Source of the DNA: Ephemerocybe angulata
Taxonomy: Eukaryota; Basidiomycota; Agaricomycetes; Agaricales; Psathyrellaceae
Reading direction: 5' to 3'
Length of the DNA: 64,000 nucleotides
Assembly: GCA_013368325.1 (NCBI GenBank)
Contig: JAACJK010000165.1
Span: 310,001-374,000 of the forward strand
Position numbers and translations under genes: made by a program. The notes beneath the pieces are model-generated. The model did not search any database and was not told the origin of the DNA. It saw only the letters and a program-made list of their open reading frames with translations. Numbering within the stretch: the stretch's first letter is position 1; every line of letters begins with the position of its first letter. This document shows positions 20,671-33,300 of this stretch, piece after piece.

Positions 20671-23312
20671 TCATCCTCCGCTAGGCTTCTCTGTCCCAGA
20701 GTGGGCCCCGCCGCTTTTTGACTCCACAAATTCTTCCAATATCCTCATACACTTATCCTGCTTATCCTTCGAAGCACCATGACTCCTTTCAAAGTCTGAG
20801 GGTGGACCTTCAAGACGCCGCTTGACGTGAGCCACATCGACGATCGTACCGGGAACTGCGCAGAGGTCCTTCAACATAGTTTCTTTGCCGTGGAAGGTCG
20901 CCCAAGTCAAGGCCGTCCACCAACCGCGGTCTCTCGCGTTGCCATCGATCCCAGGTGTGGCGCAAAGGAGCTTGACAACAGCCACATTACCATAACGGAC
21001 CGCGGATATCAAGGGCGTACTCCCCCTCACGGTGGTGTCTGGCGCATTGACATCGATCCCAGGCGCAGTGAGGAGGGCCCTAACAACAGCTTCATGGGCC
21101 GGGGTCCGACTAACCGCAAGCATCAAGGGTGTCATCCCGCCTTTCGCGGTATTGACGTTGATGCCAGGTGCGGCAAGAAGGAGTTTGACAACTGCTTCGT
21201 GACCACGGTCAGCTGCAAAGCTCAAGGGTGTCCACCCGTCGGCGCCTGGAATGTTAGCATCGATCCCAGGTGTGGTGAGGAGGAACTCGATGATAGCTTC
21301 GAATTCGTGGGGCTTTTTAATCGCAGATAACAAAGCTGTTCGCCGTCTCCCAACAGTGCTTCTTGCATTGACGTTGAGACCCGACAGCGCCTCAAAGAAA
21401 GTCTTAGAAGATTAATTGCAAATTCAATCCAAGGTTAGTCTAGACACATGTATAGAATTAGAGCAGAGCGTGTACCTGACGGTCTTCATGATCGATTTTT
21501 AAAGACGGAAGAAGAAGCTTGACGGCGGCTCCATAACCGTTCTGTGCTGCTTGAATGAGAGCCGTCATTCCATCTACACAGGGGAATCAACTTGCCAGTA
21601 CATAACTGAAAATATGACACTTTTCAAACCTAAGGATCCCTTCTCCACTTTATTGAGGAGCCGAAGACAATTTGTATTATCGCTGGCGACCATATAAGTG
21701 TCTCTCCGATACCCATCTGTATAGACAATAAGTGCATGCACAAGTTACCCTCATTAGAGCATACCTTTTACGTTCGGATCTGCCCCTGCTTCTAAAAGGG
21801 TTCTGATGACCTCCAAGTTTTCGTGTTTGCAAGCCATGTGCATTGCAGATATACCCTCTATACACATTAATCAGCCACCACCTAGAGTCAACCTTTATGA
21901 ATTGTGTGGTTGACCATGGATCGACATACCTTCAAGTTCTGCATTCGGATTTGCCCCTCTCGAAATCATTGCCAACACCATATTCAGATCCTGTGCTTTG
22001 ATAGCACCCCCGAGCCCCATATCCAAATCCTTCTGTCGTTGTTTCGTCCTGCGAGCAAGAATCGTCTCGGCGAGATCACGGAGAGGCATGAACAACAAAA
22101 GCATCGCCAGGATCTGACCAAACCCCCACACGGCTTCCTCCTTATCCTGGAGGTCTTCATTTTTCTTGAGCGCGAGCTCAATATCGATGATAAACACGAG
22201 GTTGACAGCCAACAAGAACACTAGACCGATAAATGGCGGAAACATGCTCCAACGCCGACCGATGGCGTTGCAGACACGGCGAATCGAGAGGCGGAGCCAA
22301 GCGCAGTGAAATGGGGAGTCGACTGACACTTCTCCAGGGCCCATGTCCTTTGGAACGGGTAGAACACGCCAGAAGGAGTATAACCCGAGGAATATTGCGA
22401 TTGGGAGGAGGAGGTTGAGCCCCGGAGCAAGGAATATGGCGTAGATGATGAACGACGCGATCCGCAGCGCCTCCGAAGCAAACGGCACATGGCTGCCCAG
22501 GATGGCGACGAGCGCGTGCCTGGCCGCACATTCGTTCGAAGTATCTTGCCCCTCTCCAAACGCCCGAATGTTACTCCAAAGCCAGAGCCCTAAGCCGGCC
22601 ATGAGGGTGAGATGGAGTGATCCCAGAAGTAACACGAAGCGTTTGACAAGAATCTTAGCACCCCTCCGCGAATCGTTGTCGCCGTCTGCAAATATGATGA
22701 GCGCCGTTCACAAACGCCTCAGGTGCGAGGTGCGAGAATTACCTCTCTGAGCGTCATGAGCAGATGACGCCACGCCATTATCGGATTTCCCGGCCTCAGG
22801 CTCTGGGTCCGTGATATCGTGTCCCGGTCGCCCTCGATTCGCACCTGTCGTGGAAAGGTTAGTTCTCCGGCAATGAAAGCTTTACGGGCACATTACTCAC
22901 TAGGGATAACAGAAACAGCTAGGCCTCTGATATGCCGGGCCCACGCGCTCCAGGTGGCTGGAACCCGACGCCGGTTGTTCCCCTGGCTCTTGTACTGAAC
23001 GTAAAGCAAAAAGTAGATGAACGCATTCGTGTTGTTCATCCAACTCATATTGAGAACAATACTGGCGTGGTAGTTCGTCAATCCCAGCGTCTGAGCCTGC
23101 ACGATGGAGGATATGAGGATCGCAAACGCGAGAACGAGGTTCGTCGTGGCCTGTGTCTCCGCGGCATCCAATTCACCCCGAGTAACCTTTCCATCCGCGA
23201 GAGCCCAGAATGCGGGGATGAAGCACAGGAGATTCTGGATGTAGATCGCGATGCGGACGCCGACACCCGCGATGTCTGGATTGCCCGGGAGTTTGCAAGA
23301 GCCAGTAGACAT
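20671..23312 (-). CDS. Multi-pass membrane protein with C-terminal ankyrin array, copy B
   Basis: Seven exons on the complement: 23312-22901, 22844-22743, 22685-21930, 21857-21765, 21716-21630, 21573-21476, 21402-20671. All phases close to 759 residues. Exons 4, 5 and 6 are 93, 87 and 98 bases, exactly as in copy A. The start MSTGSCKLPGNPDIAGVG leads into the same membrane module (QNLLCFIPAFWALADGKVT, NLVLAFAILISSIVQA, SWMNNTNAFIYFLLYVQ). Exon 3 supplies the second membrane group and ends DLDMGLGGAIKAQDLN. The linker exon 2 (RGRPGHDITDPEPEAGKSD) is hydrophilic and differs from A and C. Only about five ankyrin repeats follow in exon 7, so the array is the shortest of the three. The tail ends THSG-like and EKPSGG, like copy A. 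Intact; function unknown. Confidence 0.85.
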
Positions 23313-25973
23313 GGAGATGGAGGGGGATGCAAAGAGCGGCAGGCTGGTGTCGTTGCAATCCAAGTACATCGCAAGGCATGAGGCACATATGATCGAGAAC
23401 AGCCTCCGTTTGACATCGGCATCGGACGAACGCTGAAGTGGGAGAGCACGGCAGGCAGATCGAAGCCGTGTGATGAGTGAAGAACAATGAGCAAGCGTGA
23501 GCACTCACAAAAACCCAGTTCTTCCGAGGTTAGAACGCCCACACCCGCACCCACAGGGACACACACCGGTCGCCCACTAACACAAATTATCGCTGACCGG
23601 CGAGCATTGTCCTCATCCAGCCCATCCATGGATCGTATAGGAACGAACCAGCGGAGGTCGCCCAAGACGTCGTGCAGGACTCGTGTTCGGTACTGGAGCT
23701 GTCTGCTGTCATGGGTCTTCCGTTCATATCTGGGGTTGGTAGTCTTAAGAGATTCGACGAGACTCTCGAGTTGCTCGGCTGTTCGCAGCACTTCTCTCTT
23801 CAACTTGAACGAGTGCCGGGTCATAAGAATTGAATAACCGCGCCAGGCTGGTGACCATGGCGAGGTGAGCGAATGCCAGGAGTATGATAAGCAGTAATAC
23901 TTACCTTTGACTTATCGCCCACTGCTCCATCTCAGGTTCCAATGAAATGACACCCTTAGACAAAGGCATGGGACCCTGGGCAGGACGAGCGACGACGAGT
24001 CCCGAACGACAAAAATCAACACCACACGGCCAATCGTACCTCAAGGGCATGAAGCCCTCTCAGCGTAGCGTCATCGATCAGGAAACCAGGTAATCGAGTC
24101 TTTAAGCTTTAAATTCGGTCTGCGTCGTGCTCCATGGCGACGACATGGCGGTCGAGTCCAAGCAACGCGGCAAGGGCTTCTGATGTCGGACGGCATCAGC
24201 GAGATAGGGGCCAAAGCTCTCACTTAGGCCGTGCGACCCCTGTCCGAAAGCGGAGAACTGCGAAATAGACGCTTGCTGTCACTCGCGCTTGTCTTTCTTA
24301 CGACGCCAAACGAGTTCAACTAGCTCTGGTAAGTCCTTTTTGGTGTCTCTTATGCTCCTCCCAAGCTGACCCCAACCGTCAGATCCACGCCTTCCTTCCC
24401 ATGCCAGGGACGCAAACGACGCTTCTGCGCCCGCTTCGGTCGAACTTTCGTCGTGCTCTCCTCTCCTACGACTTCGCCTCCGCACTCGACAGCCTGTTCT
24501 GCACCACCACCATTCTCTGGTTACACAGACCGCCTTCAACAGTCTCGAGTCCTCCAGATCGCATTCGAAGACACCGAACCCGACACCCGTCCAGCACACG
24601 CCTTCGACCCTAACAACGCATCTGAAAGTTCTGCCTCAGCTCCTCCACGACGATGATGCATCCATCGTCCCCTACCGCCTCCCCTCAGCATTCAGCCCTC
24701 GCCCTCTGAGGCCTTTCGACTATACCGAAGGCACGGACGCGCTCATTAGCAAGCGAATTTCAGCTCGCCTCAAGGCTCACCAGCACCGGAGACCTTGAAC
24801 AGGTCCTATCTCGCGGCCCTTTCTCTGGAAGTGTCGTTTTCGACATCCCTATCTCAAGAGCCAATCAGCGCCACCAACACAGTCTCCGCCTCCACCACCT
24901 CCTCGACGATGACCCCGGGGTTCTGGCCAATTTCACCCCTCCCTCTTCCTCTCAGATCCCACCACTCTGCAAACGGCGTCCCCAATCTTGTCAATCCGGC
25001 GATAACATCGTCGAAATACCCTCCACCCTTCAACAACTATGTCTTTCCTCGCGCCGACCGCGCACATAGCTTCTTCTCCACCGCCCTATTGCAACGCGCC
25101 TTCGCCGCCCCTGAACAATGTTCCGAATGAGCTCCCCAGCGCCATCTCCTTGCCCCCTTCCCCTCCACCACACCATCGCAGTTGACGACGCGAACGAACC
25201 CGACCATAGTACCCTCCACAACCATTTTACCACCACTCGACGTTGAGCAAGACACCGGGCGAAATCGCTAGGGGAAGTTCACAGGAATTAGCGGTGGCTC
25301 ATGCGGGGACACGGAGGAAACGCACCGAGGGAACGAAGAGGATACAAGCTCAACAGCGCGGGCCATCGCGTTCGTCCCGCCCTACTCCATTCATTATCTA
25401 CCTTGAGAGGAGCCGAGGGTGGTTAGGATAGTGGGACGGTCGTTCGGCGACCATGAAGCGAGAAACGCGCATGGCATGCCATGAGGACTGCTGTCCTGAC
25501 TGAAGATCCAGGTGGCTGGTAGGACCGATGGGGAGGAGTGGCTGGAAAGCGGTTGCTCCATTGGACGTCGAATAGAAGGGGCGGCTTTTTGTGCAGAACC
25601 TAACTGGCGTGCTACGGAGATATGCAGCATCGGGAATTAGCGCCGGACGATATCTTAGCGCCCGTCAGACCGGGAGCGCGTCTTGGCCCTCGACGCGGCA
25701 GTCGAGCTTTCTCCATCGGCGAAGTCCGCAATTGTACCCTTAAACTTCAATCTGCCTCTTGAGCCTCCCTTCTTGCTCTCTATATGCATGTTGCTGATGC
25801 TGCTAATTAAGCGCCCGTCGAGAATTGTCGTTGCATTCAGCGAGATTCCAAATTTCCATACATTTAGGTATTTGCACTTGATCTGCATTGAATAGAAAGG
25901 ATTGGGTAGATGAAGATGAATGAGACTAACCCACATATATAGCTCGAACGTGATAATACAACTTGCCGATAAA
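23313..25973. other. Long region between ankyrin copies B and C, no confident gene
   Basis: 23864-24220 carries blocks shared with the 5' flanks of copies A and C. 24440-25130 holds several overlapping frames up to 111 codons rich in Ser, Thr and Pro on the + strand, without a recognisable domain or clean splicing. It could be a decayed gene. 25640-25970 is the 3' flank of copy C and contains TTAAGCGCCCGTCG, matched at 13438. Confidence 0.4.
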
Positions 25974-28900
25974 TCAACGGGCCCTATGGTGCTCCACCAG
26001 GTTCTCTGTTCTATCCTGGGCCCCACCACCCTGCAATTTCTCAGACTCTTCTAAGATACGCACACATGTGTCCTGCTCATGCTTTGATCCGCCCACTAGC
26101 TGCCATTCGGAAGGTGGTTGTTTAAGGCAGCGTTTGACGTCGGCCACATTGATGATAATCTCGGGAACTGCGCAGAGGTGCTTGACGATAGCTGTTTCGC
26201 CTCTAAAAGCCGCCCAAATCGAGGCCGTCCATCCACTGGTGTCTGCTACATTGACGTCGATTCCAGGCGCGGGGAGAAGGTGCTTGACAACAGCTTCATG
26301 GCCGATCCTGACCGCAAATATCAACGGTGTCCGCCCATCTGCGTCTCGTGCGTTGACGTTGATCCCAAGTGCAGAGAGAAGGAGTTTGACAACAGCTTCG
26401 TGGCCGTACCTGGCCGCGAATATCAAGGGTGTTCGACCATCGGTGTCTGGCACGTTGATGTCGATCCCAGGCGTGGCGAGAAGGAGCTTGACAACAGCTT
26501 CGTGGCTGTTACCTACTGCAACGCTCAAGGGCGTCCGCCCATTGGTGTCTGGCGCGTTGACGTCGATCCCAGGCACAGCAAGAAGGAACTCGACAGCAGC
26601 TTCGTGGCCGTTCGTGGCTGCAAAGCTCAAGGGTGTCCGCCCTTTGGTGTCTGGCACATTGATGTCGATCCCAGGCACGGCAAGGAGGAGCTTGACAACA
26701 GTTTCATGACTATTACCTGCTGCAACGCTCAAGGGCGTCCGCCCATTGGTGTCTGGGGCGTTGACGTCGATTGCAGGGACGGCGAGAAGGGGCTTGATAC
26801 CAGTTTCGCGGCCGTTCATAGCTGCAAAGCTCAAGGGTGTCCGCCCACTCATATCTGGCGCGTTGACGTCGATCCCAAGCACGGCGAGAAGGAGCTTGAC
26901 AGCAGCTTCGTGGCCGTTCATAGCTGCAAAGCTCAAGGGTGTCCGCCCATTGGTGTCTGGGGCGTTGGCGTCGACCCCAGGGACAGCGAGGAGGAGCTTG
27001 ATAGCAGCTTCGTGGCCGTTTATAGCTGCAAAGCTCAAGGGTGTCCGCCCATTGGAATCTGGCGCGTTGACGTCGATCCCGGGCACGGCAAGAAGGAGCT
27101 TGACAACAGCTTTGTGGCCGTTCATAGCCGCAACGCTCAAGGGTGTCCGCCCATTGGTATCTGGCGCCTTGACATCGATTCCATGCATAGTGAGAAGGAG
27201 CTTGAGAGCTTCTTCGTGGCCGTTCATAGCCGCAAAGCTCAAGGGTGTCTGCCCATTGGTGCCTGGCGCGTTGACGTCAATCCCAGGCACGGCGAGAAGC
27301 AGCTTGGCAACAGCTTCGTCGCCGTTCATAGCTGCAAAGCTCAAGGGTGTCCGCCCCTTGGTGTCTGGCGCGTTGACGTCGATCCCAGGCACTGCGAGAA
27401 GGAGCCTGATTAAAGCTTCTTTGCCCTCCGATGCCGCCCAAATCAAGGCCACCCATCTACTGCTTCCCTCTGCATTGACATCGATCCCACCCGCGGCAAG
27501 GAGGAGCTTGACCCCAGCACCGTAGCCCTTAACTGCCATGGATTTCAGCGCAATTGCCCCGTCTAGGTAAGTAACAGCATCAGCACCACTATGATCACCA
27601 GATTTAGTAACAGGACAAACCCAGATAATGGTTATCATAGTCTCTCAGGAGTTGAAGGCAGGCTTTATTCTCTTGCTGAATGATTTTAGTGTCCCTCTTA
27701 GGGCCGCCTGATGAAGTTGCCGCGAAGGAAGGTGAACCGTGAGTGTTGACTTACGCGCTCAATGGACATGATTGGTACCTACATTCAATATTTGGATCTG
27801 CACCTGCATCCAACAGTGCCCTAACAACATCCAGTCTATCGGAAGAAAGGCACACTTCTCGGATTGTATTTACACCTCCTGCAAAACCAATTAGTGGTTA
27901 GTCACTCCAAATTTTGAAATAGACAGTAAACAGACCTTGAAGATGTAGATTAGGGTCTGCCCTTCTCGCAACAAAAGTAAGAACAGCATCCCAACTCTTC
28001 ATGCCAATGGCATTTTCGAGGCCCAGGTTCAATTCCTTTTGCATTCTACGCGTGAAAATTGTTTCGGCGAGATCACGGAGGGGCATGAACAGCAGCAGCA
28101 TTGCCAATATTTGCCCAAACCCCCACTCGGCTTCATCGTGGCCCTGGAGGCCTCGATTCTGTCTCAACGTGAGCTCAATGTCGACAATGAAAACTAGGTT
28201 GACGGCCAACAGGAAGACCAAACCAAGGACGGGCGGAATCACATTCCACCACCGCGCAATAAACTCCTGAAGCCAGCGGATAAGGGGATCCCGATATCGC
28301 TCCCAAGTTCTTATATTCCGCGGCATGGTGTTGGAACTTTGTCGCCGTACGGTGATAGCTGGGGGTGAACCATGAGCGCAATAGTGGAAGCCAAGGAGCA
28401 ATGCAGTGGGGAGGAAGAGGTTGAGAGCCGGAATCAGAAATAGACTGTAGATAACGAAGGAGAAGATCCGCAGACTTCCCGATGCAAAGGGGATATGGCT
28501 ACCGAGGATTGAGATGAGGGCATGGTCCGCTGCACAGTTGTTAGCGGTGTCCCTCATGTTCCCGAAATCGCGAATGTCGCTCCAAAGCCACAGACCTAGG
28601 ACGGCCATGAGGCTCAGATGGAGTGAGCCTAAGAGGAGTACGAGGCGCTTGACGAGATTTTTAGCAGCCGTGCGTGCGTCGGCGACATCCGCTGGTGCAC
28701 TCGATGAGCTCGACGTGACCTTTTTGAAAGTATGTGCTTACCCATGTGGTTGCCTACTTCCTCATGAGAGATTCTATCGAGCTGCTCAAGACTTGGGTTA
28801 TTATCTCCGTTTGGGTTTGCAATTGCAGCTTTTATCGAGAGGTCGGTTTCAGGGCAACAAGAATGGTTTACTAGTAGGAAGCTTGTGACTCACGCATCTC

Positions 28901-29432
28901 GTTGGCTACGGCTTGCACGGGGAGCTCGCCAGACTCCCCGGATTCTGCAATCGAGGTATGATCCCCTTTCCCTGGTTTGACTCCCTCATCAAACGAAATC
29001 GATGATGCTCTATGTATGGTGCGTACCGGGAAGAAATGAGCGTTTGATATGCCTGGCCCATGCACTGAAGGTGGGCTTAATGAGGTGTCCGGAACCCGAA
29101 GCAAATTGACTCCTGTGCTGGACATATAGCAGGAAGTAGATGAAGGCGTTCGTGTTGTTCATCCAGGACATATCGAGGATGATGCTGGCATGGTAGTTCG
29201 TCAAACCCAGTGTCCTGGCTTGGACCATGGCGGAGATGAGGATGGCGAACGCAAGGGCGAGGTTTGTTGTTGCCTGGGTCTCCACTGATTCCAGTTCGGT
29301 CTCGGTCACCTTTCCATCGACGAGCGCCCAGAAAGGTGAGATGAAGCAGAGGAGGTTTTGGGCATAGGTAGCCAGGCGAACACCGATTCCCGCAATGTCG
29401 GGATTCCCCGGAATACACATGTCAGTCGACAT
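25974..29432 (-). CDS. Multi-pass membrane protein with long ankyrin array, copy C
   Basis: Seven exons on the complement: 29432-29027, 28944-28894, 28828-28742, 28691-27936, 27878-27783, 27707-27621, 27562-25974. All phases close to 1023 residues. Start MSTDMCIPGNPDIAGIGVRL, then the same membrane module as A and B (YVQHRSQ after the third segment, LLLFMPLRDLAE at the end of the second group). Compared with A and B, the linker exon is split in two (51 and 87 bases), and the last ankyrin-coding exons are fused into one of 1589 bases. That exon encodes about 13 repeats of 34 residues that are nearly identical (GRTPLSFAAMNGHEAAVKLL, LAVPGIDVNAPDTN), more uniform than in A or B. The tail ends with an LVEHHRAR extension. 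Intact; function unknown, probably membrane anchored with the array in the cytosol. Confidence 0.85.
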
Positions 29433-30350
29433 GCTGAGCGAGTCTGAGGGAAGAATGGGGTCTGTGAAGAATAGTGGATGATTTCGAACGAACTGGGGGA
29501 ATTGTAATATGCAGCCTTGAGGTGAAGCAATCCTTGTGAACCTCCAAAACATGAGGCAAGTGCAATGGCTTGAATGACAGGATAAATGAAGCATCCAAAA
29601 TAGTGAAGCACAGGCACGAGTCAGCAAAGGCAAACCAGCCGCCTGCGGTTTGTAGTACGATGCACTATAACTTTTGCCAGATTCAGCAGCAAAAATCCCA
29701 CTCGCCGCTTTCTTTTTGGATTCAACTGAAGCCTGCATAGTTATGGACCCTGCAGACATAATGATCAGGTAGCACCGTAGCTTCAACGACGTCCTGTCGC
29801 CGCTCGGAGATTGGTAGCAGTTATCAGCGGTTCTTCTGTCTTCGAGCGGGCGAGAAGCTATTCAATCGAGCCGAGTCTTATCGGCCAAGTCAAGGTAAGC
29901 AAACGCAGAAGGTTACTAAGTAGGAAAAAGAGAAACTCACCCATCAGCCATGCACATGGGCGGACTCGGAGGGGTGCCGCAAGACCTCTGATGCCATCCA
30001 GCATCACCGAGATAGGGGCCGACGAACTTGCCACGCGCAGCGACGGCGCTTAACCTCCAACCAACTCCAACGGATTCATGCCACGACAATGGACAACAAA
30101 GCTTGGTGGAACGTTGCGACCCTTCTCTCCTTCCAACCACAACGAGTCCCAAATCCCCCACTAATCCATCTCGGCCTCTCTTCTCGTCTTTCTAAGCCAA
30201 CACGAGCCGTCAGCGTGACCCACCCATGTCGGAAATCTGCTACGATGATCGACATCTCACCGTTCTCCATGCCCGTCCACCTCTACGCGCACGGCCCTGG
30301 ACGAGCTAAGTTTCGTCACCGCTCCGCCCTCTGACCAATCCCTCACTGCT
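29433..30350. other. 5' flank of copy C
   Basis: 30001-30025 has the GATAGGGGCC block also found upstream of A and B. A donor-like GTGAGTTT on the - strand near 29935 may open a 5' untranslated intron. No coding gene is seen. Confidence 0.4.
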
Positions 30351-33300
30351 ATAGTGTCCTCGCAACGCTCGTCAATGTCAGCTCCGAGCCCACTGCCCGA
30401 TAGTCAGGAAAGATGGTCCTCAATTCTTCGGACGGAAAATGATACATGACATGATGGAGATGGCTCGGGGTCGTGCACTGAAATACCATCCAGTTTTGAA
30501 CTTCTGGTGGACGCATCATATTAAGGGCCTTCAAAGACTACGCGGGCCCTCGTTTCCATCTATCTAAGTCACCCATTCCGGCTACTTCGTGTAATACATG
30601 GCTGGACTACCTGCAGCTTGCCCCACCAACTGCACCTGAGACCCCAGCGTAGTCGTCCCGGGCCGAGTTCCAGAGTCGAGATGGCCAATCACATATTTAA
30701 GCCGTAGCTTGTTCTTCCTTCTCTTCCAGTGATATCCGCTGACATCTTCTATAGAGCCTCCAGAGTGGTGTGCGAAACATCTGCTGTTCATGCAATTGGC
30801 ATCGTTTTCGAGGCACCGGCCGCCGACCTGGGCGCCTAAACAATCACATTAGTAAGACTTTATAAGCGCCCTTCTGATCGACATCTCAAAAGAACACCAG
30901 CATGTGGGCTCAGATGCGCATATGAGAGGATTCAGCTCATTTCCAACTGCGAAGGCGCAGTATACCCGACTGTCTCATGTGGGCTGGGCCCACTGGACGG
31001 CATCCCACGGGCATCCTTTACTTTCGATTTCGTCTAACCTCATCCGAGAACTCAGGCCCTCGGGAGCGGCAACATGAGTAAGAAGCCCGCTCCCTCTCCG
31101 AGTCCTCCACACCCGACGGAATGCCATGACCGCGTCACCCCGGCCCAGCTGGAAGTTACGTGCGCGGTGGATCCGGCTGTAATCCATCCACACCGGGTCT
31201 CAGATCCCACCATGCTGCTCGTGGAGCTGCATAATTCCATATTTATCTCACTGCACTTGGAAGCTTAAAGTAGCTCCCGGTGTAAGAATATCCTGCAGCT
31301 TAATCTGACTCGATTGAAACCATGCAGGTTATTCATAGGCTCCGGGTACTGCGCAGTGCGCAAACATCGGTTCGATCGCTCGGGGTTGCCATGTGCGAGG
31401 TAGCCTATAGCAGTCGTCCCGCTCATCCGTTATAGTAGGGGGAATCAAGCAAGCCTAGTTCAGCTCGGACAATGAAGACCGGGGCGCAGAATAAGTACGA
31501 TAACTTGGCAATTCATCATCTCCCATTATATACCAAGTACGATTAATTTAGATGAGAAGCAGCTATTCCACCCCGCATGCTTCTAACCGCCATCTGTCTG
31601 TAGTCCTGTCCTCGTAAGGGTGCGACAGTGGTAAGTATATCCTAGATACTGCCTAATCCATCCACCCAATACCCGCCTCGCCCCACTCAATTAACCATGT
31701 GCGCCAAGCGGCACCAATAGATAGTAGCTTCACAGAGTAGCACTTGGGTTTATGTACGTCGTCGAGCGGCCGCTTTCGCGGCGGTACCTGACCTCATTAA
31801 ACCCCCGACGATTCTCCATCTACAATTAAGCGGTAAACTGTCACCGACAGCCTAATGAGCCACGTCCTAGCCTTCAGAATCCGACCATTCTACCACTGGT
31901 GTCGGGTCCAGAGGGAGGGTCAGAGACCCACCGTCCTGGATCGAACGACACGCGACAATCTCCCGACATTCTGAATCCTAAGCGCTCAATACCGACATCC
32001 AGCCTCAAAACGGACCGAGCGATCGCTTCCTACGCTAAAAGCCAATGAGAGTACCACCGAATTCCCGAACATTTCTCCCAACGTCGTCCTTCTGGAATAC
32101 TACACTTCGCACTGCGCGAATGCACCCACCTCCAACTTCCCATCCTACCACCTTTCGTCGGTAAAATACTGGAAACCTTTGTACTTACCTACCAGTTGGC
32201 CTTCTCGTCGTCGGTTCCCAAGGTCCACCAGGTGACTCTAAACCCGAATCTAACTCACACCAAGCTCCCGGGACACGGTGGTAGACTCTGCGCCATATAT
32301 CCATCCCCTCCCTCGCTCTGCGTTCCCTCGTCCCCGAACCAGTTCACCTTGGGAATCTGGATACGTGTTCCCTTGCGGTCATGAGCAGTACCCCAGCCAA
32401 ACCCGAAAACGTGCAAACCCTTACACGCGCATCTATATCGTACACTGCAGCCCAATGACATAGCGGGCCCCCGTAAGCAGGGACTGAAACAGAGTAAATT
32501 CGAATAGAATGTCACGAGCGCGCACTTCTCACTCTGTAATACACTTCAGCAAAGAACGCCTGATCAGTCATCCTTTCCCAAAATGGCTGGGACTTTTGTA
32601 AAATGTCGTGGTCTGCCGAGTCAGAAGAGAGGGAAGAGGTGTCAGCAATTAGTGTAGTTGTAGAAAGCATATTCTAGAGACGGATAAGTCGTCGGCGAAG
32701 GAAGTCACTTGGAAGTCGTGTACCTTGCGGCATGAATTCAGAATCCAGATCAGATAGTTCGTTCCACCGCTTCCTAGGGAATTGAGCCGGATGTCCTCCT
32801 AGGATAGTAGAAGCAAACTGACCTCGAACACAAGGCTGTCGATAACCTTGATACACTCGGCCACATACGTCCTCCGCGTACCGCAGATAAGGAGTTGCGC
32901 AAGTCGCACCACAAGCAGCCACGAGCGGGCAATCACAACACGCAACATCAACAGCACCCCCAAACGCCGATCATACCAGCACAATTCGACCAGGGTAGCC
33001 TTACTTACACCTGCAACAACCATAACCAAGGACTCCGAGCGCTCTGAATCTGATCGACGTGGACCACCTAAATCATGTCATCGAGCCTCAGCCACGGAGA
33101 GCAACAAACCGCATATAACGTAGGTATTGCACGCCTACATACCTCCTAGCAAACATAACGCAAGAAAATGTCCGTAAATCACGAAAAGAATGAGACGGCA
33201 GACCATAGTGTGCAGCACGAGTGATCGAGCAACTACGCACCGCACACCTCGGCGCCGCCCATACCCAGAGCCACATGGGGTCAAACACCCAAGTCGAGCC

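Noticed and set aside
24440..25130. Ser/Thr-rich coding region between ankyrin copies B and C
   Set aside because: Several overlapping frames are equally open, and I could not find a consistent exon chain or domain.
26118..27413. 431-codon open frame on the + strand across the copy C ankyrin array, with similar frames over copies A and B
   Set aside because: It is the antisense shadow of a 102-base repeat. Once one unit is open on the other strand, all units are. The - strand frame has the ankyrin consensus and correct splicing.
13599..27562. Regularly spaced repeats that could suggest a CRISPR-like array
   Set aside because: The 102-base period equals one ankyrin repeat and is coding throughout. 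The organism is eukaryotic.
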